Source: Hormiphora californensis (taxonomy: Eukaryota > Ctenophora > Tentaculata > Cydippida > Pleurobrachiidae). From it: DNA of 64,000 bases. Below are positions 34,048-46,000 of this stretch, in pieces. Position 1 is the stretch's first letter. Every line of letters begins with the position of its first letter. The position numbers were made by a program, and so were the translations under genes. The notes under the pieces were generated by a model. That model saw only the letters and a list, made by a program, of their open reading frames with translations, made no database searches and was not told the DNA's origin. The stretch is from NCBI GenBank assembly GCA_020137815.1, contig CM035354.1, forward strand, positions 6,400,015 to 6,464,014, in the 5' to 3' direction.

Positions 34048-37000
34048 GAGAGAGAGAGAGAGTGAGAGAGAGAGAGAGAGTGAGAGAGAGAGATAGATAC
34101 AAGAAGCATGAAAGATAGAAGCTCGAAATATATAAGGTGCCGTTAGATATTGATCACCTAAGAAAAAGTGTAAACATATCAAGACCCACAATGACAATGA
34201 GGGTAGGAATCACAACCCACAAATCTCCCTCAGTTCCCATGTGTAAACACTAATTGGGACCAGTTATTATTGTGTTATTGTGATCATGGGGTTTGTTTTG
34301 GTGCTCCTGACCGTGCTCGTCAGCGCTGTCAGCACTGCCACCGTTTCTGAGTGCAAGCTTCAGGATAAACAGCTTCTCAAAGCACGTGAGTTAATTGTGT
34401 TTGTACAGTTGTTGAGAGTCTGTTGTTTACTGTTGTTTAGAGAGAAAGTGTCAAACTATAACTGGACCAACTGAACACCATTCTACCACTATCAAACATT
34501 GAGTCGCTGTGTAGTAATTCTACTAAACCCATCTATTCGTGCAGTTATCACAGAGGTGAGTAATATAGCCTCGTTTGAGGCGTGTGTCGAGTATTGTCAG
34601 AACTATGAGGGGGACGATGAATGTGTGGCAGTTGTCTACAAACCTAAGAAGAAACAGTACGTGACTAGATCAGTATAACGTGTTTATTATCCGTACCATT
34701 CTAAAGATTCCAATTGATTAGTTTTGACTAAATAATCACTTGTTTTGTTCAAACCCATTTTAATTACACAGGTGTAATCTGAAGAAATGTGGTCACAATG
34801 CCCCATCTACAAAGGCCACAAACCAAGCCCTGAAACTCTGCTGTCTGACTGGTACATGTGATACCTGCCAAGACTCCTGTTCTGATACCACGTGTGCTGA
34901 GGACGTGGGAAGTGCTGTGGGTAGTGCGGTCAGTGAGTGTCTAACTACTGGAACCTGCGGACTGGACGCAACCTCAAATATTGCAAACTGCAAACTAGAG
35001 GATCAGCAGATGTTAGGAGGACGTAAGTTTATACCATCCGAGTCAACGATGGTTGCATTGATCACTTGTGTAACCATGGTAACTAACTCCATTGTTTCAG
35101 TGATAAAGACTGTGAAGCAGGTTACAACTTTTGAGAACTGTGTCCAGGAATGTAAAAACTACGAGGGGGACGATGTGTGTGTTGGTGTAGTTTACAAGAC
35201 TAAGAAAAAATTGTGAGTTATCATCAATGATCATGCAAAGTTTATTCACTCATATCAAACATAAGCACCAAGAAGATTTTATGAGTAACGGAGCAATTCT
35301 CATCGTATGCCAGTCTAACCCATTCTTGTTTCATAGCTGTAACATAAAGAAGGATGGTCACGCTGAACCGACAGCTAAAGTAGACTCTAACTCGCTGAAA
35401 CTGTGTTGTATCACTGGATCATGCAATCTGGGAGCGGATCCAGAACTTGCAAAATGCAAAACAGTGGATACCCAACTTTTGGGAGGACGTGAGTTGAAAC
35501 AAATCATAGCAATCTGCTGATTTAGTAGGAAAATGCAGCAACTAAATCGATATTGTTTCAAAGTGGTTGACATGTACCTTCTTCTTCTTCGCAAATGAAC
35601 CCCATGTTTTGTTACAGTGATCAAGACAGTGAAGGGTGTGACATCTTTTGACGACTGTGTAAAACTTTGCCAAAACTACGAAGGGGATGATAAATGTGTG
35701 GCATCTGTCTTCAAAACCGCCAAAAACTGGTACGTTTCGTTGTTTCTTGCTTGAGTTTCTTCAAAGGATATCATCCTGGATTTCTCAAACAAAGAACCCG
35801 ACTTCCTTCACACCCTACTATTTACTTTAGGTGTAACCTTAAAAAGTGTGGTCACGCTGCTGGAACCTACATCGCCAGCTCAGAGGCCCTGAGACAGTGC
35901 TGCCTGACTGGTACCTGTGACACTTGCCAAGATTCCTGTGCGGATAAGGATGATTGTCTGGGACCTGTAGTAGACGCAGTGGAGACAGCCATAAGCGATT
36001 GTTATGAGACTGGAACGTGTGATGTAGAGGATGCCACTTCGGATATCTCCAAGTGTAAACTAGAGGATCAGCAGATGTTGGGAGGATGTAAGTGGTGGTA
36101 TCAAGATAAATTTTGGTAGATATAGTTTTGTGGTTACCATGGTAACTAACGATGTTTAATCAAGTCACATGTGTAACCATGGTAACTAACCCCGTTGTTT
36201 CAGTGATCAAGACTGTGAAGCAGATCACAACTTTTGAGAACTGTGTCCAGGAATGTAAAAACTACGAGGGTGACGATGTGTGTATTGGTGTAACTTACAA
36301 GACTAAGAAGAAATTGTGAGTTGAAATTCTTTTAGCAACCTTTTAACTCTTGGAGAATTTGGTTTTTTTTGTGAAACATGCCAGTGTAAATCTAAAATCC
36401 CTGACACCCCCTACCCAACTCCCCCGTCACTAGTTGCAACCTAAAGAAGGCTGGCCACGCAGACCCCAAAGCTAAGGTGGACTCCCACTCTCTCAAGATC
36501 TGTTGTCTCACAGATACCTGCAGTACCACAGCCCTGTGTTCTGGTGACAGCTGTGACGTCTCCCCCATAACCACCTGTCTGGCAGACTCATCCTGTGATT
36601 GTTCAGGAGCGTGTTGTGCCTGTACTAAGGATACCTGCGGTTGTATTGGAGCAGATTGTACCTGTAGTGGCTCTGATTGTACCTGTGGACCTCTTGGGTG
36701 TGGGTGTTCTGCCCTTGGGTGTGGGTGTATTGGTCCAGGTTGTGGCTGCACCGGTTCCGACTGTGGATGCAATGGTGCGGGATGTGTCAAGATAGCCGCG
36801 GAGGAGGGAAAATGTTCAGCTCTAGGGTCCGTCACTATTAACTGTCTCGCCACAGGGACCTGTGTCTGTACTGGATCAGGGTGTGGATGTACAGCTGCCA
36901 CCTGTGGGTGTGTCGGTGCGGCGTGTGGCTGTTCTGGATCATCTTGTGCTTGTGGATCTGCTGGGTGTGGGTGTACTGGTGCTAATTGTGGCTGCACAGG

Positions 37001-40000
37001 ATCTGGGTGCACGTGTAGTGGAGCAGCATGTGGGTGTACCGGTCTTGGTTGTGCTTGCTCGGGATCCTCTTGTACAACAGCTGTAGCAGTTGCTAATTGT
37101 GTTACCGCGGGAACCTGTGCTTGTACTGGGGCTGGGTGTTCCTGTGGTGCTGCTACTTGCGGCTGCGTGGGTACCGGCTGTGCCTGCAGTGGATCTAGTT
37201 GTAGCTGTGGCTCTGCTGGTTGTGCGTGTAGTGGCGCTAACTGTGGGTGTACCGGTTCTGGTTGCGCCTGTTCCGGTGCAGGATGTGGTTGTGTTGGGGC
37301 TGGTTGCGCCTGCTCAGGAGGATCTTGTACAACAGCCGTGGCTGTTTACAACTGTGTCACGGCCGGTACATGCTCCTGTACTGGCTCAAGTTGCTCCTGC
37401 GGGGCTGCTACTTGCGGCTGCGTGGGTACCGGTTGTGCCTGTAGTGGTTCTAGCTGCAGTTGTGGCTCTGCTGGATGTGGTTGTTCTGAAGCTAATTGTG
37501 GTTGTACCGGTTCAGGATGTGCGTGTAGTGCAGCCACGTGTGGCTGTGTTGGAACTGGTTGCGCCTGTTCAGGGGGGTCTTGTACAACAGCTGTAGCAGT
37601 TGCTAACTGTGTTACTGCGGGAACCTGTGCTTGTACTGGGGCAGGATGCTCCTGTGGTGCTGCTACTTGCGGCTGCGTGGGTACCGGATGTGCCTGCAGT
37701 GGATCTAGTTGCAGTTGTGGCTCTGCTGGATGTGGATGTAGCGGCGCCAACTGCGGCTGTGTGGGTAGTGGTTGTGGTTGTAGCGGTGCAAGTTGCGGCT
37801 GCACAGGTTCAGGGTGTGCATGTACCGGGGCAAGTTGTACCATGGCAGTAGCTGTGGCCGGTGGGTGCTCTGGAGCTGGCTGCTCGTGTGCCGGCAGCTC
37901 CTGTGGGTGTACCGGCGCGGCATGTGGTTGTACCGCTGCCACATGTGGATGCAGTGGTTCCAACTGTGCATGTAGCGGATCTGGGTGTGCCTGTGGGTCT
38001 GCTGGTTGCGGGTGTACTGGCGCTAACTGCGGGTGTACCGGGTCTGGCTGTGGTTGCAGTGGGACAGGTTGTACTTGTGCAGGAGCAGGATGTGCGTGTA
38101 CGGGAGCTGATTGTTCCTGTTCCGGTGGTGGCTGTGTTTGTATTGGACCGGCTTGCACTATTGGAGCAACCTCTCTTGGCTTCAACTGGTGGTACTTGTT
38201 AGCAATTGCTGCCGGCCTGGCGCTCCTCTCTGCTCTCACCATTCTTATTCTGGTTCTGTGCGGATGTTGCAAGATCCATTCTGTTCCCTGTCCTATTGGT
38301 GGAGGTAAGAAAGGAGGTGGTAAACCTGGTAAAAGGGCTGCGAAGAAGGGTAAAAAACCAGGAAGGAGGAACAGGAAGAAGTACTCTGAAGTGGATTCTA
38401 ATGGTTCTGGTTCTGATTCCAACTCGTCCTCTTCCTCTTCATCATCTTCGTCGAGTAGCTCATCTTCTTCTTCTTCGTCGAGTAGCTCATCATCAAAATC
38501 AACAACTTATGTTTAAACTCAGATTGTATTGATGAGAGCCCTGATCTCAGAGTTGATTGAACTTAAATCTAACATATAAAGCCAATTGGCAAAATTACGT
38601 TTTGATCCGTGATGGAAGATAAAGTACATGTACGATTTGAAAGGTACAAAGTATTAATAAACTAATATTATGTTTGGTAGACTAATCTATTATTATTCAT
38701 TTTTAGAAGCTTTGTAATCTATTACTATTCATTTTTAGAAGCTTTGTTTTATTCGTGTAAGTCATTGCCAAATGTTTGAACCTCTGTCTCTATGTCCCCC
38801 TATCCCACCAACACCCCACCATCTATATGCAACCCACCAATGTCTATAACTTACCCCAATGGCAGTTGGGTCAACACTTTGAACCAGTAACACCACACAC
38901 TTGTGCCTTTCCTTATAATCCGTCATGTACCTCTGGATGGCCCTGGCAGTTGCCTTCGTGCTTCCTTCAACCCTGACCTGATGGAAAATGGAGTAAAATA
39001 TTGCTCTTCCGCGTTAGAAAAAGCCCTGATTTTGGTTGTGCTGCGGGAGAGGATTAGAGCCTAGAAGATCCAAAAAAATAAATGAGGACAGTGATAGATA
39101 ATATTAGAGAACGACTAAAAATCGGGTTGATGCTCAACCAACCGAACTCCGGAACTCTCCACGATTGTAAACATGACCTAAACTCCTCTCATTAACACAT
39201 TACACATGTCACATACCTCAAATCTCATGTCCTCAGGGGGAGGGTAGTTAGCGATATCTGATGATAGTTCCCCGTACACCTGTTTGTAATGATTTCCCAG
39301 ACTACCCACGCTGTTAGTTTTGGAGGTGTCTGTTACGAAGAGGGTTCCCTTGTGTTCCGCTCCACTCATTATTGCCACCATACCCCGTCCACCTGACATG
39401 CCTATCTCGTACACATACAGGTACTGCGGAAATGGGGGGTCAGGGTGAATAATACTGTAGTCAATATTATGTTGGAGTGACAAACTATACAAACCTGAAC
39501 GGTGGACAGATAGTTGACTTCGGCTTCCGATTTGAATTGTAGTGTCTCAAGTTCGAAGACATCGCTAGTGTCGCCAGTTAAACTTCTCTCCCGGGCGTGG
39601 GATCGGTCCACCCCGCACACACAACCCAGTTGAACAAGCAGTCTGAAGAGTGGTGTCATGCCCGTCTCGTAGACTCCCTCAATGTCCGGGCCAGCCAACT
39701 CTGTCGATATTTCACCTGCAGCGAAGAATTGTAATGTCCTTGATTTCGGCCTTATCAATCACACAGTATCAGATGCAGTAGCTCCTACACATTTCTGTCT
39801 AGCTTGTGCAATACTTAACAACAAAGGACTGCACGAGCGCAGGTTATATATCCCTACCTGCCTTGCTCGACCCTGTTGTTTGAAAAATAAAAAGTGTTTG
39901 AACCAAACAAATCCCTACCGGCATGCTCCTGGAAAATCTCCTCAGGTACTGTATACTCGTAGAGGTAGATCACGGGCACGGACCGGGGTAACAACCGGCT

Positions 40001-43000
40001 ACACTTTCGCCAGAGAACACCCGAGTCTGTGTCTTTGGGCTCGCGGCAGTTCACGTAAAATGTTCGGGGAACAGTCACCTTGGGAAACAGAAGTTAATAT
40101 CTTTCAAACAAAACTTCTCAAATGAACGTCGAAGTGGTGGTCATTTAATTGGTCATTTAATTCGTTCAGCGTGTTAAGCAAAAGTGCTGTTTCTGACATA
40201 AAATGATCTGTTTCTTATAACACACTATGCTGTCTTATAATAAGGGAAAACCACGTGTAAACACCGCTTCTCTTCCCTCTCTCATCTAACTCATACAACT
40301 TTCCTCTCTCAACTAACTCACACTCCACCATTGGCATCCGCATTTTGCACGTGTACCACTTGAATTATAATGACACTGACAGACGAACAGAGATGTGATA
40401 GCTGACAGCAATAAAAATGTCTATCTCTCTTTCTAATTTTCCTCACCTTGACCTGTTGTATGCTCCCTCCAATAGAGACCCACAGCCGAAACAACCCTGG
40501 TGTATCCAACTGGACCACCTCGATGACCTCCCACACCCCACTGAGGAGACTCTTGAGGCCCTGCCTAACAAAACCATCCATGGTGGTACCGGTCCTCGCT
40601 GGTTTCTCTCCCCCGCCCCGGGCCACCACCTTCCCTGAGTTTGCCCTGATCTGCTTTTGTAACTTCCACTTCTTCTTGTGGAAGGACAGCCAGGATTTGA
40701 ACTGGGCTGCACCTTCTTTGAATATTGGCGGGTCACCCAATTTGTCTCTCCAGTGGCTAGGAACCTCGTCAGTAGATCGCTGTCTTTTTGTCTGTTGCCG
40801 TTTGTCTGCTGCAGCAGTGGTAGGGGTTGTGGTTGAAGCGGTTTTGGGTTGGTTGTTGGTCAGTGATTTGAGGGGAGCCCTTTTGAAGACCTCTGTGAGT
40901 TTTCTCTGTTGATGGCTATCGTTCTTCTCCCGTACCATCTTGTACAGCCAGTCAGGGTGTTGGACCCGTGGTACTGGATTACTGACACCTGAAAATGGAA
41001 TGCTTCGTTAGCATGGATTCTGAAATGATGTTATCGTATAACACCACCACCATAACAGTCGGAAGTACTTCTACTGGTGTACTATTTCTAGTGCGTGATA
41101 GTGAACATTTCTCTTGGAGCTAAACACTCTGATCTGACAGGTGTTTTTGTTGTTGAGTAAACACGATTTCAAATAGACTAAATTTAAACCAAAAGTATGA
41201 CATTATGAATTTTAAAATTACAGTTCCAATCTCTTCTTGTCACAGGGACACATCTCTTCCTGTTACAGTTCCAATCTCTTCTTGTCACAGGGACACAGCT
41301 CTTCCTCTACAGTTCCAATCTCTTCTTGTCACAGGGACACAGCTCTTCCTTTACAGTTCCATTCTCTTCTTGTCACAGGGGCAGAGCTCTTCCTCATCAT
41401 CCTGCTTGCCATAATCCGTAGCCGGATCAGCCTTCCTCCACTCGCTCTCTCCTGTTGATACCAGTATAGGGTACCTAGAGTTGTAGAACAATCGACACCT
41501 GCTGTCGTATCCACGGGCGAGTTTAGCAAATCCCTTGTCTCCCCAATCAGCTCCCCACGAGTTCTTTATCAGGTAGTAGTCAGGAGTGTATCCTACCCCG
41601 GTGACAGCGTGGTTATCTATGTAATTACACGTTTTGTCTGTCAAAATACCCCAGGCGTAGTTGGTGAAGCGGTCAGTCGCTACGATCGTCATGGCGATGG
41701 CACCCTGACCTAAGGCAGCAAGATTATAGCTCTCAAATCCTCTGATAACCTTATAATCATCAATCCGAGCTGCGACGAGAGAGTTCTCTGTGTTTCGTTG
41801 CAGACAGGAGCCTCGTGCACCTCGGTAAGGGTAATCGGAGGTGCCAGCCAAGTGTTTCTTCCGCCTGGCATGGTCGAAGCAGTGGTAGATCCGGCCGTGG
41901 TTGCATCCCTTGTAAGGATAAGTGGAGGCACAATCAATACATTCCTGCTCTGCAAAGTTCCTCAACACGCCCGTCTCCATGGCATACCGAGTTTCCAGAC
42001 TTCCAACTGCGGCAAAAGCCCACCCCGATCCACACGATCCTTGATCTTTGACGGGGGTGACCTTGTCTAGCCAGAATAACCGACTGGGGGCCTTCAGGTT
42101 CATCATTTTAGGGGGTTCTTCCTCATCCGAACCGGCTGGTTGCTCACTTCCAGTCCTGTTTAATCCAATGCGACTTTCCTTCTCCGCACTAGTCATGGCG
42201 GAGAATTTGTTGAGTTCAAAGTGAGCTTTCTCTCCCTTGACATCATTCAGCTCGGCGACATAGTGAGCGTTCTGTTTAAACAACCTAAACCTCAATCCGT
42301 CCTCTTCTGCCGAGTTATATTGGAGATGTTGATCTCCCTTGAACTTCCGGTACAGCTGCAGAGTCTTCATAGGGCTGCGGAGGATGGTCTTGAGTCCATC
42401 GTCTGTAGCCTGGGTCAGAGCGAGCTGGGAGAGTAGTATTAACAGGAGCTTCATATCTTCTCGGGTGGAATTGTTGAAGAGAATACCGCTCAGTATTTTT
42501 ATATACACGAGTTTCAATTGTGAAGATCTGGACGAGAAGTGTGAATCATATTTGTTTTTTGCTAATTGATTTTCCTGGAAACTCCATCTTTGTTTCTGTT
42601 CACCCTGTTGAACTCTTCAAGACAAGGCTTAAGACCCGGCTATTTAAGGAAGCTTTCGTTGATCCAGAGAGCAGTAGCACCTGAGTCATCTCGTCTTTGG
42701 GTCACTGGTTCTGTTCTGGTCTGGGTTTAGTGTTCCCCTTAGGCAGACGTTTATTTAGACAGTGTTATTCCTCATTACATTTACCGGGCTTGCAGTAATA
42801 GCTGCTGACTTTGTAATAGCTTTGAGAGCTGCTGTCTTTGAGTAACATGAGAGCTGCTGACTTTGTAATTTAGCTTATTCAGTGTGAGAGCATTTTTATG
42901 CCTATCTAAGTTGGTTCGTATTTTATGAGGCCCGTATTTTCATCAATAAAAGTCTATCTATGGTGTGTTTAAATCCAGATTTTAATAGTGTGTGTCATAA

Positions 43001-46000
43001 GTAAGGAAGGTGTTATAATTTAGGTATACCGCTCTGACGCTGAGCAGTGTCAGTCAAAATTCAGTTTGCTGGCCCTGTTTTGCCTGGGCGGTATACAAAA
43101 ACTTATATTATTATTATTATTATTATTATTTGTTTCTGGGGACATAGGTGCAAGATACTCAATTAATTCTTCTTGGTAACGAAGTAATTTCATTACTAAG
43201 AATTTTTCCAGGTACAGATACAACTTGTTACTTTAGAGTCTACTCTAGCTCTAGGAATGGAAACTTTTCTAGCACTTCATTCGTCAACTCTTATTGTTAT
43301 CTAGCAACCCTCACACGTTAGATTTAATTGTTGAAATTAACACACATCAACCATCTGGTGATAACTATGATCGAGGAGGACACGTACTGAACTTTTCAAT
43401 TGTGGAAGGTCTGGAAACGACATTGGTTCTGATTTGAGTGATTCGCCCGATGGGGAACCTGTTTGAAACAGAACCATACACAGCTACTCAAATATAACAT
43501 GTACCTTGTAGAGCGGCGGGAATGGTGATGATCTTCATGATGGCGCTACCAAATCTCTCTATGTAGTAATCCCAATCCAGGATATCCCGGATATCAAGGC
43601 TCACCTCCCCAGGTGCCTTCATCCACCTTCTCAGGTAGTACTTCTTAACCGCTGGTTCAGCCTGGAATATTAGGTGTTGGGAATTCACTTGCAATAGAGT
43701 TCTCGCTCTTGTGTACCTATAACTTCAGCTTCAGTTACTCACACTGTATCATACCTGAACCCATCACACGGAAGACAGTTTGTTGAAAAGTATGTTTTCA
43801 CAATTCAAGTATTCACCTGGAAAATAGCAACAGGAATGGCTCTCTCTGTCACGGGACTTCCCTCCGGTTTTCTCGCAATAATAAATTTGCAGTTCAGTCC
43901 CTTATCCTTTGTCATTTGGTCCCCGAGGAACTCTGCAATCCTCTTGGCGGTACTGATCGATGTGCTCTTTTGGTCTCCGTACTCCTCCAGTTTCCGTGAC
44001 ATTGATCGCTGGGAGCTGACCAGGTCGAATAACTCTTCATCAGGGAGGTTGGCTGCCCGAGAGTACAGGATGTCTAGCCAGTAGTCAGCTACCTGGATGA
44101 GGGTTGCCGGTTGGGTTGTTAACTTGATCAGGGATCAAGGATCATTGGTACAACCACTGCAGGCACCATGGTGCTTCAGTGGTGCAGCAGGGGTTGTTGT
44201 TATGGTGATGTCATCGTGTTACCTTAGCAACCGAACCGTAGCAGGTTTCCAAGTTGTTTCCATCAAGGAAAGCGCTAAAAACTGAACTTTGGAAGTTTTT
44301 GATCAACCCTAGCTCTCCCCTTCGTTTCAGCTCAAAACCCTTCAACTCGGCTAAACTGCCATCAAAGTTAAACACAGCGTATCTCTTTTTCAGTTTCTTT
44401 CCCTCCTCTTTTGCAGCTGGCAGGATCATAGCCTGGTAGGGTCCGTCCACCTCAAAGAAGATACTGTTCTCCGACTTGATGCTGAAGGGGAAGGTTAATT
44501 AGTGACGTCACTATCATGGTGGTTACCATCGTTACCATCGTTACTAACGGGTTGTTACCTGTAACTAAGGGTCGCTGGATCCTCAAGGTCGTGATATTGA
44601 TCGTTAGTAAAGTGTTTGAAGACCATGACGTTGAGCATTGCACCAGGATACGATATGGTGAGCTTCTGCTTCCTTGGATCTGTATAGAAGGTTACGAGTA
44701 AGTTAACTCAAGTTTTAATTGATTAATTAAAGCAGAAATTACGAATAAAATATGTCCATCTAACTAATATTCTCACCCGGGTGGTTGGTTTTAATTTCGT
44801 AGTTCTCAGGAAATGACCCGGGAAGGCAACACCAAATCCCATCCGTATCGAGTTCGAGAGGTCGACCAATCTCGTCAATGATTTCCCTCGCTTTCTTGAT
44901 GATGTTAGCTCCTGAGAAATTGATAGATAGATATGTATATAGATAGTTAGATAGATAGACAGAAAGATAGACAGAAAGATAGATGGAAAGATAGATGGAA
45001 ACTCATCCTACCTGTGTAACAAACTATACCCGCCATTTCCATCGAATACCACCGGGCGCCCTTCCTCATCACATAACCGTAGAATGAATTCAGGATGCAC
45101 TTATGGGCCAGCTGTAGAGAATCGTAAAGTACCACCTGCCCTGCTAGTCTCTTTATCTCCACAGGATCGCCTTTCTTTACTGCTTCACCGTGCTTCTTTC
45201 CAGCCTGCATGAATTCAACATGTGAAACAGGGTTATCTTTATTCCGAAACATGACTTCTAAATGTTGTTGTTGGAAGGGTAACTTATTTTCTACAAAACA
45301 AGAATTATTGCATTATGTATTCATAATGCTGTGTTTCCCTGCCCTACCGTTTCACATGTCAGTGACATTGTCACTGCCAACAGGATCAAGGCTTGGTCAT
45401 AATGTAATGTGAGATGCATACGATCTAGCTGTCAGTGTCAGTATACTTCTCACATAGCTTAGAGTTAGCTAACTCCCAATCACATGACACTTGCTAACCA
45501 GCTTTTGACATTCCAACTTAACTACTTATCTAACATCTCACACTCGACTCGCAAGATGAAAATGTGTATGTAACACGCGAAACGCGCGGCAGAGCATTTC
45601 ATGTTTTGTTGAGTGGCGCGCGCACACACGTCCATCAAACTGTGTCAATGAGGTGTTTGATGAAGGAGTAGCTCGTCACTGTGCGCGCGGCTCTAGTTGC
45701 TACACCGTTGCCCTCGCAACGAAAGTGTGACCAAAAAATGTCCCTCTACCGATTAGTTAGTATACCAAAATGTCGTTTTCGAATTCTAACCCTGCTATGC
45801 CTTTTTACAAAGTAAAAAGGCATCCGGGTGAATGCCTCCGGCATTCACCCGGGCAGGGAAAAAATGATCACATTGTTTTATAGCCTGATAAAATCATCTG
45901 TTCATTTTTCGCTCCTACTGATGCGAGATATGGATTGGTATGAATCACTCTTCCGCCGGTCCGATAGAGAATTATGTACAGACCTGTTTATTGAGTGCTT

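Noticed and set aside
36819-37838. CRISPR-like regular spacing
   Set aside because: The period is a protein-coding 85-residue repeat with no unique spacers, in an animal gene.
37346-38422. Long open frame on the minus strand opposite the Cys-repeat exon (358 codons, Pro/Gln/His-rich)
   Set aside because: It is a by-product of the codon bias of the CxCxG repeat (no stop complements in TGT/TGC/GGT codons). It has no start context, splice sites or recognisable motif.
36592-38532. Other-frame plus-strand frames over the Cys-repeat exon
   Set aside because: They follow the repeat in a shifted frame and give Val/Leu-rich low-complexity peptides; the Cys frame has signal peptide, modules, membrane helix and splice phase.
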